Positions 33,403 through 45,766 of a stretch of 64,000 nt of DNA are shown here, piece by piece. Both the position numbers and the translations under genes were made by a program. The stretch is from Polycladidibacter hongkongensis (lineage in GTDB: Bacteria; Pseudomonadota; Alphaproteobacteria; Rhizobiales; Stappiaceae). The stretch spans positions 372,001-436,000 of the forward strand of contig NZ_LLWC01000022.1 in the NCBI RefSeq assembly GCF_001561995.1. Reading direction: 5' to 3'. The first letter of the stretch is position 1. Every line of letters begins with the position of its first letter. The notes under the pieces are model-generated. The model had not been told where the DNA came from and did not search any database. It saw only the letters and a list, made by a program, of their open reading frames with translations.

Positions 33403-35043
33403 ATGAAGGCAGTTCTTTCCCCAATCCATGAATTTTACCGCCTTCTAAAGAGTTGGGCCGAGCCTAATCTCCGTTTTTTTACGGGCAATCGGCAGCCCTT
33501 GCTTTGGCTATTGGCTATTATTGTTGGTGCACTTGTCTCTCTTGCTGCCATCGCCTTTCGCGTAGCCATCGGCGCGGTGCAATGGACATGGTTGGGCACC
33601 TCGTCCGAGCGTGTCGCCCAAAGCATTGCCGCCCTGCCACCCCACACCATCCTCATTGTACCTGCTGTGACCGGCTTACTCGTTGGCCTACTGCTGCAAT
33701 ACGTCCAGCCCCGCCAGCGCACTGGCGGTGTAGCTGATGTAATTGAAGCGCGCGCGCAAGGTGGGCAAGGCCTCCCGTTTCGCTCCGGCATTTCTTCGGC
33801 TCTTATAACCGCTCTTTCGCTTGGCGGCGGCGCCAGCGCCGGGCGCGAAGGCCCGGTGGTGCACCTTGGAGCGACCTTAAGCACAAATTTGTGCCGCTCG
33901 CTCGCACTTCCCGACACCGCGCGCCGCATACTACTCGCCTGCGGCGTTGCCAGCGCCGTCTCCGCCAGTTTTAACGCGCCCATTGCAGGTGTCCTCTTCG
34001 CCCATGAAGTCATCCTCGCCCACTACGCACTCAGCGCCTTTGTGCCCATCGTCCTTGCCTCAACAGTGGGAACACTCTTCACCCGCCTCTATTTTGGCGA
34101 AGCTGCTGCGTTTACCCTACCTCCCTACGAGATCGCCTCCTATTGGGAATTCCCGGCATTTGCCCTCCTCGGCCTTACCTGCGCCATTGTTGCCGTGCTG
34201 CTGCAAGCCTCGCTTATCGCCGGTGACTGGACAGCGCGAAACATCAAGCTACCCCTTTGGCTCCGCCCTGCTATCGGTGGCTTGGCCATCGGCGCCATTG
34301 CCCTGTTCTTCCCGCAAGTGCTCGGAGTGGGCTATGAAGCAACCGACGCAGCCCTGCATGGCAAACTCTCGTTAGCCTTGATGCTGGCATTGATCCTTGC
34401 AAAAACCGCCGCCACGTCCATAACACTTGCCTCCAGATTTGGCGGCGGCATTTTCTCCCCCTCGCTCTACATTGGCGCCATGGCAGGTGGCGCATTCGGC
34501 CTTATTGCAGGCTCCGCCTTTCCCGATATTGCCTCCAGCTACGGCCTCTATGCTATTTTGGGGATGGGTGCCGTGGCCTCTGCCGTGCTCGGCGCGCCTT
34601 TGTCCACCACCTTGATTGTGTTTGAACTTACCGGCGGGTATGACCTTTCCATTGCGCTGCTGCTCTGTGTCTCAATCTCGACCGGCCTTAGCAATGCCCT
34701 TCTGGGTCGCTCCTTCTTTCAGTGGCAATTGGAAATGCGCGGTGTTTTCGTGCGCGATGGTTCTCACAAGTGGCTGGAACAAGCCGTTCATGTGGCGGAT
34801 TTCATGGAGCCCCTGCGCGAAGGCGCTTCCAATGAACGCCCCAAAGAGAGCGAGACAGCCGTGCTTTTTGATAGTGATTGCCTAAACACGGCTCTCAAAG
34901 CTTTTGACGAAAGCGGCAAAGGCGCTCTGCCCGTCGTCACCCGCGCCCAGCCCTACACGATCATCGGCTACGCACACCACCTTGCCGCACTGCGTGTCTT
35001 CAACTCCGCGCTAATTAAGGCAACCGAAGAAGAGCACCGATAA
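33403..35043 (+). CDS. ClC-family chloride/proton antiporter with CBS-like tail
   Basis: The 546 residues hold about 10 membrane segments of the ClC fold. Selectivity motifs are RSGISSALITALSLGGGASA, then GREGPVVHLGATLS with the gating Glu, and GGGIFSPSLYIGAMAGGAFG (GxFxP type). The gating Glu points to an exchanger, not a channel. After about residue 460, DFMEPLREG... and DCLNTALKAFDESGKGALPV look like a CBS region. AAAACATGAAG gives the start, without a strong SD. It may support acid resistance or volume control. azlC starts 126 bp downstream. Confidence 0.92.
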   Translation: MKAVLSPIHEFYRLLKSWAEPNLRFFTGNRQPLLWLLAIIVGALVSLAAIAFRVAIGAVQWTWLGTSSERVAQSIAALPPHTILIVPAVTGLLVGLLLQYVQPRQRTGGVADVIEARAQGGQGLPFRSGISSALITALSLGGGASAGREGPVVHLGATLSTNLCRSLALPDTARRILLACGVASAVSASFNAPIAGVLFAHEVILAHYALSAFVPIVLASTVGTLFTRLYFGEAAAFTLPPYEIASYWEFPAFALLGLTCAIVAVLLQASLIAGDWTARNIKLPLWLRPAIGGLAIGAIALFFPQVLGVGYEATDAALHGKLSLALMLALILAKTAATSITLASRFGGGIFSPSLYIGAMAGGAFGLIAGSAFPDIASSYGLYAILGMGAVASAVLGAPLSTTLIVFELTGGYDLSIALLLCVSISTGLSNALLGRSFFQWQLEMRGVFVRDGSHKWLEQAVHVADFMEPLREGASNERPKESETAVLFDSDCLNTALKAFDESGKGALPVVTRAQPYTIIGYAHHLAALRVFNSALIKATEEEHR

Positions 35044-35169
35044 TAGTTTTTCATCACCTACCCTTACGAAAAAACTTGTAGACCACGCAACATTCCGCTC
35101 TCTTTTCGTGGGACACTTCATAGTTTCACCTATATGCTCGCGTTCTTCGCAATAGAGCACCAAAACCTT

Positions 35170-35916
35170 ATGTCTACAAACACCCATTCCGCATCCGCGC
35201 ATCACGCCCCGCACTCGCCAGAAAAGCAAAGCGAGTTTTTTCTGGGCGTCACCACTATTCTACCACTGCTGTTTGCAACTTTCCCCATTGGCTTGCTGTT
35301 TGGCACCTTGGCAACGCAAAAGGGCCTGAGTGCTTTGGAAGCAACACTGATGAGTGCTATGGTGTTTGCCGGAGGTTCTCAGTTTGTTGCGCTCGATTTG
35401 TGGGCCCACCCATTGCCTTGGGTCTCGATTATGGTTTCTACCCTGCTGGTCAACCTGCGCCTCGTGCTCATGGGCATGTCCCTTGGACCCAAAGCCGCCG
35501 CCCTGCGTGGCCCCAAAGGCATGATCGCTTACTTTTTCCTCACCGATGAAAGCTGGGCCCTCTATGAAAGGCGCGTGCTGACAAAGCCGCTGAGTTTTTC
35601 ATTCTACTTCGGTGTCGCCACCCCGTTTTATTTAAACTGGGTCGCCAGTACATTTGTTGGTGCCTTCTTGGGCTCACAAGTTGCAGACCCTGCTAAGTGG
35701 GGTCTCGATTTTGCCTTCACCGCACTGTTTACCTACCTCATCATGAGTTTTTGGCGCGGCAAACGAACCGGCATTACCCTCGCCGTTAGCGGCTTGAGCG
35801 CAGTGGTGGTACAACAATTGGTACCCGGTGCTTGGTACATTATGGCTGGCGCATTGGCGGGCATGGGCTCCGCCGCCGCACTTTATGATCCCAATGCACC
35901 GCAGGAGGCCCGCTAA
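35170..35916 (+). CDS. azlC: AzlC-family branched-chain amino acid exporter subunit
   Basis: The start chosen is ATG at 35170 (248 aa), since the frame upstream gives a leader unlike the family. It has about 7 membrane segments and the family's LPLLFATFPIGLLFGTLATQ, FAGGSQFVALDLW and DLRLVLMG-type NLRLVLMGMSLGPKA. It pairs with azlD, which starts 1 bp after its stop. AzlCD export branched-chain amino acids and analogues. The DESWALYERR motif on the loop is typical. Confidence 0.93.
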   Translation: MSTNTHSASAHHAPHSPEKQSEFFLGVTTILPLLFATFPIGLLFGTLATQKGLSALEATLMSAMVFAGGSQFVALDLWAHPLPWVSIMVSTLLVNLRLVLMGMSLGPKAAALRGPKGMIAYFFLTDESWALYERRVLTKPLSFSFYFGVATPFYLNWVASTFVGAFLGSQVADPAKWGLDFAFTALFTYLIMSFWRGKRTGITLAVSGLSAVVVQQLVPGAWYIMAGALAGMGSAAALYDPNAPQEAR

Positions 35917-35917
35917 C

Positions 35918-36241
35918 ATGTCACCAGAGCTATTCTCTCTCTCGCCCATCGTGCTTCTGTGCCTGTTTGGCATGTTTCTCAGCACTTTCTTCGCGCGCAA
36001 CCTTGGCCAGTTCATCATTCGCTTTGTGCGCATCTCTGGCCGGACAGAAGCTGCGCTGCAAGCTGCCCCGCCAGCTATCCTGATGGCAGTGATCGCGCCG
36101 GTCGCCTTTGCCACCGGCCCGGCAGAAACCGCCGCTACCGCACTCACCGCGCTGGTTTCCACCCGCCTGCCGCTGCTGGTCTCCATTATCCTTGGCGTTA
36201 TCGCAGTGTTCTGTTTTCGCCTTGCCTTCGCCATGCTGTAA
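35918..36241 (+). CDS. azlD: AzlD-family branched-chain amino acid exporter subunit
   Basis: The 107-residue protein has four hydrophobic segments: LSPIVLLCLFGMFLSTFFAR, APPAILMAVIAPVAFATGPA, LTALVSTRLPLLVSIILGVI and AVFCFRLAFAML. This is the small AzlD partner of AzlC. AGGAGGCC lies upstream of the ATG. The azlC-azlD pair is transcribed away from ClC and stops at the terminator 14 bp later. Confidence 0.93.
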   Translation: MSPELFSLSPIVLLCLFGMFLSTFFARNLGQFIIRFVRISGRTEAALQAAPPAILMAVIAPVAFATGPAETAATALTALVSTRLPLLVSIILGVIAVFCFRLAFAML

Positions 36242-36254
36242 CGCAACCAGAAAC

Positions 36255-36290
36255 AAAAAGGCCGCTCCACACGAGGAAGCGGCCTTTACT
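36255..36290. terminator. Bidirectional terminator between azlD and the M24B gene
   Basis: AAAGGCCGCT and AGCGGCCTTT form a 10-bp stem with A-rich and T-rich flanks. It serves azlD on the plus strand and, probably, the aminopeptidase gene on the minus strand. Confidence 0.82.
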
Positions 36291-36311
36291 CTTTTGTTTG
36301 TTAATACGCGC

Positions 36312-38129
36312 TTAAAGTGCCCGCGTCGCCTGCGCCAACCAGCTGCGCGTCTGCTCATCTACAAGCGATGCAAGGCTCTCGTATACCCGCAGGTGATAAG
36401 TGTTAAGCCAGCTCAACTCATCACCGCTCAGCAACGAAACATCAACCAACTCCAGATCAATCGGCGCCAGTGTGAGCGCTTCAAATCCCAGCATTGGTTT
36501 ATCACCACCGTCAATCTCGCTGGCCGGGCGCACGAGCTCCAGATTCTCGATGCGAATGCCATAGGCGCCATCGCGATAATAGCCCGGCTCGTTGGAAAGG
36601 ATCATCCCCGGCTCAAGCACGACAGGACTACCATTTTTGGCGATGCGCTGCGGACCTTCATGCACGCCAAGATAAGAGCCAACCCCATGGCCCGTACCGT
36701 GATCAAAATCTAGCCCTGCCTTCCAAAGCTCAAGCCGCGCCAGAGTATCCAACTGCGCACCACAGGTGCCCACCGGGAAGCGCGCTGTCGCAATCGCAAT
36801 ATGCCCCTTGAGAACCAGTGTGAAATGGCGCTTCTGTTCATCACTCACCGCGCCCACTGCCAGTGTACGGGTAATATCAGTCGTGCCGTCTTCATACTGC
36901 GCACCTGAATCAATCAGATAAACCGAGTTGCTCTCCACCGGCAGATTGCTTTCGCGGCTCACCCGATAGTGGCAGATCGCCCCGTGCGGACCAGCTGCGG
37001 AAATACTGTCAAAGGAGAGATCCTTCAGCTTCCCTGTTTCAAGGCGGAACGCCTCCAACTTCTCCGCAACCGAAATTTCGGTGTGCCCACCTTTCGGCAC
37101 TTCACGATAAAACCACGCCAGAAAGCGTACGTAGGCGGCCCCATCGCGCACATGCGCCGCTCGTGCCCCATCAATCTCGGCGGAATTCTTGATCGCCTTT
37201 GGCAACAAAGTCGGCTCCGCCCCTTCAACAACGGTGCCGCCATTGTCGACGACAGCATCATAAAGCGCCACGCCTGCCAAAGACGGATCGATCAGCACTT
37301 TTTCTCCTGCCGCGCCAGCTGCTTGCAAAGCGCCCGTCAACGCAGCGGGCTCGTGCACATCGCCCACTTGCTCAAGTTCACTGCGCACAACATTGCTTAG
37401 CTTTCGTCCATCGATAAACAAGGTTGGCCGCCCGCTAGCAGGCAACAACGCAAAGGAAAGCGGCAGCGGCGTATGCTCAACATCACTGCCACGAATGTTA
37501 AACAGCCACGCAATGGAATCAGGCTGCGTCAACAGGGCAGTGTCCGCCCCTTGCTCGGCAATCACTTTGCCTACCCGCTCAATCTTGCTCTGCGCGCCTT
37601 CGCCCGCATATTCCAATGGATGTAATTGCACTTGCCCAAGTGGCGCCGCCGGGCGATCCGCCCAAACGCTATCAACCGGATTATCAACAACAGCGACCAG
37701 CTGCGCTCCCACAGAAGCCAGCGCCTCACGCAGCACCCGTACTTCCTTGAGAGGGTGCAACATCGGGTCAAAACCGATTTTATCGCCAGCTTGCGCGACC
37801 TCACCAAGCCATGCTTTCAGCGGTGCCTCGGTAAGATGGCGGTAGGTAAAGGCCGCCTCTTCGACCTGTTCGCGCACCTGTATGGTATAACGCCCATCTA
37901 CAAAGATGGCGGCCTTATTACCCACCACCGCAGCCACACCAGCCGAACCGCTAAATCCGGTCAGCCATTGCAAACGGCAATCATGCGCCGGTACATATTC
38001 GCCCTGATGCGCATCCGCCCGCGGCACGATAAATCCGGATAAGCCACGCTTGGCCAGCTCTTCCTGCAGCAAGGCTAACCGCTCTGGCCCGCAGGATTTT
38101 TCGTTCACGATATCGAAGTCTTGAAACAT
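36312..38129 (-). CDS. M24B-type aminopeptidase P (large, three-domain)
   Basis: The start chosen is ATG at 38129 (605 aa), after which MFQDFDIVNEKSCGPERLAL begins the normal N-terminal domain. Two creatinase-like domains precede a C-terminal pita-bread metallopeptidase. Metal ligands are visible in IDSGAQYEDGTTDITRTLAV (two Asp), the His of FDHGTGHGVGSYLGVHEGP, and Glu in ILSNEPGYYRDG; a final Glu is in RIENLELV. The family cleaves X-Pro N-terminal bonds. It is a stand-alone gene. Confidence 0.93.
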   Translation of the reverse strand: MFQDFDIVNEKSCGPERLALLQEELAKRGLSGFIVPRADAHQGEYVPAHDCRLQWLTGFSGSAGVAAVVGNKAAIFVDGRYTIQVREQVEEAAFTYRHLTEAPLKAWLGEVAQAGDKIGFDPMLHPLKEVRVLREALASVGAQLVAVVDNPVDSVWADRPAAPLGQVQLHPLEYAGEGAQSKIERVGKVIAEQGADTALLTQPDSIAWLFNIRGSDVEHTPLPLSFALLPASGRPTLFIDGRKLSNVVRSELEQVGDVHEPAALTGALQAAGAAGEKVLIDPSLAGVALYDAVVDNGGTVVEGAEPTLLPKAIKNSAEIDGARAAHVRDGAAYVRFLAWFYREVPKGGHTEISVAEKLEAFRLETGKLKDLSFDSISAAGPHGAICHYRVSRESNLPVESNSVYLIDSGAQYEDGTTDITRTLAVGAVSDEQKRHFTLVLKGHIAIATARFPVGTCGAQLDTLARLELWKAGLDFDHGTGHGVGSYLGVHEGPQRIAKNGSPVVLEPGMILSNEPGYYRDGAYGIRIENLELVRPASEIDGGDKPMLGFEALTLAPIDLELVDVSLLSGDELSWLNTYHLRVYESLASLVDEQTRSWLAQATRAL

Positions 38130-38189
38130 GAGACGTAGCCTAGCGCGTAATGCCGCTGACTCAAACCGCTTTTCCGTCCGCATAAACAA

Positions 38190-38497
38190 ACGTCAACAGC
38201 GCAGCCCCACGTGAAGTGAGAGGTTACTGTGATATGCAGCTATGCAAATATTAGGGGCCACAGTGCCTTTCGGCACAAAAACACTTATTCACCCCCCGAA
38301 TTCAAGTATATTATACAATTGCATACACTATAAGCTATTGTATTTATTCATATTTTTAGCTTTCATTCTGAAAACGCATAACTGACATGCGACATCTCGC
38401 CTTTTCACTTACAAAAAAAATCGGCATAACCCTTCCTGTCAGCACGACACGGAAGTGCCGCGCCGGAAACAAATCAATGATAACATGAGGTTACGTC
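38190..38497. promoter_or_regulatory. AT-rich region upstream of the first DUF1127 gene
   Basis: The gap of about 300 bp contains a small hairpin (GTGCC-TTTC-GGCAC, 38263-38276) and an AT-rich stretch around 38290-38360. It should hold the promoter of the DUF1127 gene and small RNAs, likely stress-controlled by analogy with Rhodobacter, but no promoter motif stands out. Confidence 0.3.
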
Positions 38498-38716
38498 ATG
38501 TCTATGACCGCTACTGCAGTTGATTTCGGCCAACTAGAAAAAACCGAAAAAAGCTTCCTCCGCCGTGCATTTGAACGCATCGTAGAGGCACGTCAAATCG
38601 AAGCAAAGCGCGTAGCAAACCACTACCTGCTTCAATTGGACGATGAGACCTTGGCACAGACCGGCTTCAACCGTGAAGCACTGAAGGCAGAAGGCTCGAA
38701 AATCAGCTTCCTCTAA
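38498..38716 (+). CDS. DUF1127 family small protein (72 aa)
   Basis: The C-terminal half is the DUF1127 helix: FERIVEARQIEAKRVANHYL, then LQLDDETLAQTGFNREALKA. The short N-terminal part is variable. The Rhodobacter sphaeroides homologue CcaF1 lies upstream of the CcsR small RNAs and binds RNA. Here CUCCUCCC-loop hairpins follow within 35 bp. Its start context, GAGGTTACGTC before the ATG, matches the GAGGTATTGACC before the second DUF1127 gene at 46075. The products share KRVANHYLLQLDDETL versus QRVANHHLLQLSDAEL. Confidence 0.88.
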   Translation: MSMTATAVDFGQLEKTEKSFLRRAFERIVEARQIEAKRVANHYLLQLDDETLAQTGFNREALKAEGSKISFL

Positions 38717-38751
38717 GAGGAAGCCCCAGTTTCGGCAGTAATGCCAAAAAA

Positions 38752-38787
38752 GCTTTCAAGAACCGCTCCTCCCTAGGTTCTTGAAGC
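38752..38787 (+). ncRNA. Cuckoo/CcsR-type small RNA hairpin 1
   Basis: TTCAAGAACC (38755-38764) pairs perfectly with GGTTCTTGAA (38776-38785), with a one-base bulge further out. The 11-nt loop carries CTCCTCCC (38766-38773). It lies 35 bp after the DUF1127 stop. This is the hallmark of CcsR/cuckoo RNAs, where the loop is the interaction site. Boundaries are those of the hairpin. Confidence 0.78.
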
Positions 38788-38824
38788 GGGCAAGATGGAC
38801 CCTCCCATTCGTCGCGCCCACCCC

Positions 38825-38861
38825 TTAAGAAAAGGCACTCCTCCCAACAGCCTTTTCTTAA
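38825..38861 (+). ncRNA. Cuckoo/CcsR-type small RNA hairpin 2
   Basis: TTAAGAAAAGGC (38825-38836) pairs with GCCTTTTCTTAA (38850-38861) in a perfect 12-bp stem. The loop carries CTCCTCCC (38838-38845). A degenerate copy of the motif (CCCTCCC, with an ATGG/CCAT mini-stem) lies between this and hairpin 1 near 38796-38809. Confidence 0.8.
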
Positions 38862-38870
38862 AACAAACAA

Positions 38871-38945
38871 ACACCCCTGCTTCGGCAGCTGATCGGCACC
38901 TCCTCCCAACGCTGATCGCGCCGCAGCAGGGGTTTTGTTTTTGTT
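38871..38945 (+). ncRNA. Cuckoo/CcsR-type small RNA hairpin 3 with terminator
   Basis: GATCGGC (38891-38897) pairs with GCTGATC (38911-38917, one G-U) around a loop with CTCCTCCC (38900-38907). An outer stem, CCCCTGC (38874-38880) with GCAGGGG (38926-38932), closes the element and runs into TTTTGTTTTTG. This last hairpin thus ends the whole DUF1127-sRNA transcript. Confidence 0.8.
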
Positions 38946-39011
38946 ACCTTCCTTAAGCCGTCCGCCAACGCACGTGCGCCTACTTGCAGCTGCCCGCAAG
39001 AATGCGCAGAC

Positions 39012-39036
39012 AAAAAAGGGGGCCACAACGGCCCCT
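39012..39036 (-). terminator. Intrinsic terminator of prmA
   Basis: On the minus strand GAGGGGCC, GTTGT, GGCCCC is followed by CTTTTTT. It lies about 45 bp past the prmA stop. Confidence 0.8.
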
Positions 39037-39079
39037 CTTCCCTATCAGTCCTTCCTGATCGACAAATGCACAAACCGAT

Positions 39080-39982
39080 TTACGGTTGCCATGCTCCGCG
39101 CACCAGTGTCAGTGTCAACCAGCCATCAATCTCGCCAGAGCGCTCAAGCCGGAAGCCCTGCTGCGCATAGGCGGAAATAATCCGTGGCCCATGCTCCACC
39201 CGCAGGCCTGAAAGCACCAGCACAGCCCTATCCGCCATCTGCGCACAGAACTTTGCAGACATCTGCTCAAGCGGTTTTGCTAGAATATTCGCAACCGCCA
39301 GATCAAAAGGCCCAAACTCGGAAAACCGCCGGTCGTCCACGCCTGCCGCCGTAAACGCTTTAAAAAGCGGCGCGACACCGTTTTTCTTGGCGTTATCAAC
39401 CGCAGCCTCGGTGGCAATTGGATCAATATCCGTTGCCAGCACCTCCTGACGCGTCAGTTTTGCGAGCGCGATTGCAAGCACACCGGTTCCGGTTCCCAGA
39501 TCCAACATGCGCTCAAAGCGATTACGTTTCAAAAGCCGTGCCAACTCCAGCAAGCAGCCCTCGGTGGTGCCATGGTGGCCGGTACCAAACGCCTGCGCCG
39601 CCTCGATCTCGATCCCGATCTCATGCCCGCGCACACAATCCCGATCATGCGCACCGTGCACCACAATGCGGCCAGCGCGCACAGGCTTTAGCCCTTCAAG
39701 TGACTTCGCCACCCAGTTTATTTCTGGAAGCGCCTCAATCTCGGTCTCCTCCGGCAAGACACCACCGGCAAACAAATGTCCGGCCCTTGCAGCAAAGATC
39801 TCGCGTGCCGCCCGCTCATCGCTATTCAGAATCAACACCTCTGAGATCCAGATACGGCCATCTTCTGAGGCTTCAAACACCGCGACAGGAAAACCCTCTT
39901 CCTCAAACAAAAACTCCAGCTGGTTTGAAACCTCTTTGGCCTCAGCCTCCAGCGCCGGAACGCGTACCCGAATGGTCGCCAT
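39080..39982 (-). CDS. prmA: Ribosomal protein L11 methyltransferase
   Basis: PrmA trimethylates ribosomal protein L11. The start chosen is ATG at 39982 with GGAG 6 nt upstream, giving 300 residues; an ATG 12 bp earlier has no ribosome site. The N-terminal substrate domain is followed by the SAM motif MLDLGTGTGVLAIALAKL, preceded by EAAQAFGTGHHGTTEGCL. The AVANILAKPLEQM segment is the catalytic NPPY-like position. It lies about 95 bp from the 3' end of the upstream helicase gene. Confidence 0.94.
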   Translation of the reverse strand: MATIRVRVPALEAEAKEVSNQLEFLFEEEGFPVAVFEASEDGRIWISEVLILNSDERAAREIFAARAGHLFAGGVLPEETEIEALPEINWVAKSLEGLKPVRAGRIVVHGAHDRDCVRGHEIGIEIEAAQAFGTGHHGTTEGCLLELARLLKRNRFERMLDLGTGTGVLAIALAKLTRQEVLATDIDPIATEAAVDNAKKNGVAPLFKAFTAAGVDDRRFSEFGPFDLAVANILAKPLEQMSAKFCAQMADRAVLVLSGLRVEHGPRIISAYAQQGFRLERSGEIDGWLTLTLVRGAWQP

Positions 39983-40077
39983 AAAACTCTCCATAATACT
40001 GCATTGCGGTAAAAACGCGCCAGAACAGCTTTGTTAGAGCACGCATCGGCGCGCCCACTTTGACTTTCGTTGTATCC

Positions 40078-42522
40078 CTAGTGCTTTTCGACGAAGCTAT
40101 CGAGGACTTTCTTGCGCCCTGCTTTTTCAAAGTCGACGGTCAACTTGTTACCCTCGATCTGCGCAATACGCCCATAGCCAAATTTCATATGGAAGACACG
40201 CTCGCCCTCGCTGTAAGCTGATGCTCCATCGCTCACCGTCTTGGCAACAAGCTCACCTTCTATGGTGCGCGGCCCGGCCTTCTGCGCCCGCCGGCTTTGA
40301 TTGCCGCCATGTTTGCGGCCATAATCGGCACCAGAACTCTGCGTGCGCTGCGCCCGCTGCCACCCCGGTGTGCTGTACGAATTCTGGAACGGGTCGCGCT
40401 GGTCAAATCGGCTGGCCCCATAGCCGCCACCGGAAACCGAATTGTACCCGCCATAGCTGGAGTTCTGCTCCACAATCTCCACACAGTCCTCTGGCAACTC
40501 ATCCAGAAAACGTGAGGGGATCGAGGTTTGCCACGAGCCATGGATCCGCCGATTGCAGGCAAACCAGATTTTCACCCGGTGCCGCCCGCGTGTCACCCCC
40601 ACATAAGCCAACCGTCGCTCTTCTTCCAGCCCGGAAAGCCCCGTTTCATCCAGCGCCCGCTGATTGGGAAAGACACCTTCCTCCCAACCCGGCAAAAACA
40701 CCGTGTCAAACTCCAGCCCCTTGGCAGAATGCAGCGTCATGATTGAAACCGCATCTTCGCCCGCCTCGCCCTCGCGGTCCATAACCAGCGAAATATGTTC
40801 TAAAAAACCGGCCATGCTCTCGAACTCTTCCATCGAACGGATAAGTTCTTTCAAGTTATCCAGCCGCCCCGGCGCTTCGGCAGAACGGTCCTTGCGCCAC
40901 ATCTCCGTATAGCCACTTTCATCAAGCACAATTTCGGCAAGTTCCGTATGGCTCATCGTGTTCAGCTGCACACGCCAATGATCAAACTGCCCAAGCAGAT
41001 CCCCAAGGGCCTTGCGTGCTTTCGGGCGCAATTCTTCTGTCTGAATGAGATCAGATGCCGCCGCGATCAGCGGAATTTGTCGCGCCCTTGCATATTCATG
41101 CACCACCTTGAGCGAGGCCTCGCCCAGCCCGCGCTTCGGCGTGTTGACAATCCGTTCAAATGCCAGATCATCCGCAGGCTGCACGATGCAGCGGAAATAA
41201 GCCAACGCATCGCGTATCTCCATCCGCTCGTAAAAGCGGGGCCCGCCGATCACGCGGTAGTTCAAGCCAAGCGTGATAAACCGGTCTTCAAACTCGCGCA
41301 TCTGGTAGGAAGCACGCACCAAAATAGCCATCTGGTTGAGCGTATGCCCGCGGGATTGCAGCGTCTCGATCTCCTCGCCAATCGCCCGCGCTTCCTCCTG
41401 CGAGTCCCAAGAGGAGGCCACGCAGACCAACTCCGCTTCAGGGTCCATCTGATCGGTGAATAATGTCTTGCCAAGACGCCCTTGGTTATGGGCAATCAGG
41501 TGCGAGGCAGCTGTCAGAATATGGCTGGTCGAGCGATAATTGCGCTCAAGGCGGATCACCAGCGCACCGGGAAAATCGTGCTCAAAGCGCAAGATATTAT
41601 CGACCTCGGCCCCGCGCCAACCATAGATGGACTGATCATCATCTCCCACACAACACACATTGCTGTTGCCCTGCGCCAGCAACCGCAGCCACAAATACTG
41701 CGCCACGTTGGTATCTTGATACTCATCCACCAACATGTAGCGAAAGCGCGCCTGAAAGCTCTTCAGAACATCAGGATTATCCTTGAAAATCGTAATGCAA
41801 TGCAGCAGCAGATCGCCAAAATCACAGGCATTCAAAATTCTCAGCCGCTCCTGATAAAGCTCGTAGAGCCGCTTGGAGTGACCACTGGCAAAACTCTGCG
41901 CTTCGCCCATCGGCACTTTTTCAGGCGTGATCGCCCGGTTCTTCCAGCTGTCCATCAATCCAGCGAAGGTGCGCGCCGTCCAGCGTTTTTCGTCCAGCCC
42001 TTCTGCCTTGATAATCTGCTTGATCAGTCGGATCTGGTCATCCGTATCCAGAATGGAAAACGAGGATTTCAGCCCGACAAGCTCCGCATGACGGCGCAGG
42101 ATTTTCACACAGATGGCATGGAAGGTTCCAAGCCAAGCCATGCCTTCCACCCCGCCACCAAGAAAAGAGCCAACCCGCTCTTTCATCTCCCTTGCGGCTT
42201 TGTTGGTGAAAGTCACCGCTAGAATTTGCCCCGGAGTTGCCCGGCTCGTGGCAATGATATGTGCAATGCGCGTGGTCAGCACCCGGGTTTTCCCGGTGCC
42301 CGCCCCGGCCAAGACCAATACCGGCCCATCCAGAGCTTCCACGGCTTGCCGCTGCTCTTTGTTCAGTCCCTCAAGATATGGCGCTGCCGGCACGCGCCCG
42401 GCCATGGCTCTTGCAGCGATCCCGCCAGCACGCGGCTGCGCCTGTGGAGCTGGCATCGCATCGCCGCCCTCCTGCGCTCCGTGTGGGTCTTCGCCTGCAA
42501 ATCCGTCCGTGTGCTCTGCCAT
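40078..42522 (-). CDS. uvrD: UvrD/PcrA-type superfamily I DNA helicase
   Basis: The 814 residues show motif Ia-VI of SF1 helicases: Walker A LAGAGTGKTRVLTTRIAHII, motif II LVDEYQDTNVAQYLWLRLLA, GDDDQSIYGWRGAEVDNILR, ERNYRSTSHIL, MTLHSAKGLEFDTVFLPGWE and RRLAYVGVTRGRH. A 60-residue Pro/Ala-rich N-terminal extension precedes the first motif. The C-terminal FGYGRIAQIEGNKLTVDFEK is the Tudor-like RNAP-binding module. It acts in excision repair and removal of stalled complexes. PcrA versus UvrD naming cannot be settled by eye. Confidence 0.93.
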   Translation of the reverse strand: MAEHTDGFAGEDPHGAQEGGDAMPAPQAQPRAGGIAARAMAGRVPAAPYLEGLNKEQRQAVEALDGPVLVLAGAGTGKTRVLTTRIAHIIATSRATPGQILAVTFTNKAAREMKERVGSFLGGGVEGMAWLGTFHAICVKILRRHAELVGLKSSFSILDTDDQIRLIKQIIKAEGLDEKRWTARTFAGLMDSWKNRAITPEKVPMGEAQSFASGHSKRLYELYQERLRILNACDFGDLLLHCITIFKDNPDVLKSFQARFRYMLVDEYQDTNVAQYLWLRLLAQGNSNVCCVGDDDQSIYGWRGAEVDNILRFEHDFPGALVIRLERNYRSTSHILTAASHLIAHNQGRLGKTLFTDQMDPEAELVCVASSWDSQEEARAIGEEIETLQSRGHTLNQMAILVRASYQMREFEDRFITLGLNYRVIGGPRFYERMEIRDALAYFRCIVQPADDLAFERIVNTPKRGLGEASLKVVHEYARARQIPLIAAASDLIQTEELRPKARKALGDLLGQFDHWRVQLNTMSHTELAEIVLDESGYTEMWRKDRSAEAPGRLDNLKELIRSMEEFESMAGFLEHISLVMDREGEAGEDAVSIMTLHSAKGLEFDTVFLPGWEEGVFPNQRALDETGLSGLEEERRLAYVGVTRGRHRVKIWFACNRRIHGSWQTSIPSRFLDELPEDCVEIVEQNSSYGGYNSVSGGGYGASRFDQRDPFQNSYSTPGWQRAQRTQSSGADYGRKHGGNQSRRAQKAGPRTIEGELVAKTVSDGASAYSEGERVFHMKFGYGRIAQIEGNKLTVDFEKAGRKKVLDSFVEKH

Positions 42523-42722
42523 TTCTCAGCTATCTCGCCTTTACCTACAGCTTCAGGCCGTCATCTTCTTCGCAAACTGCGAATACTCGGCCAAGTTTGT
42601 GAACATTATAGCAACAGCGGCCGCCTCTGAACAGCACCCGTGCTGATCTAGCATGCCTTGTCCCTTGGGGAGTTCTTCTGCCAAACCCGTTCTCAGGGGG
42701 CTAGTCGCTCCATCCACTCACG

Positions 42723-45766
<3,044 letters not shown>

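Noticed and set aside
38752-38945. Repeated CTCCTCCC units as a possible CRISPR array
   Set aside because: The repeat is only 8 bp, stems differ each time, spacing is irregular and no cas gene is near. Small RNA hairpins fit better.
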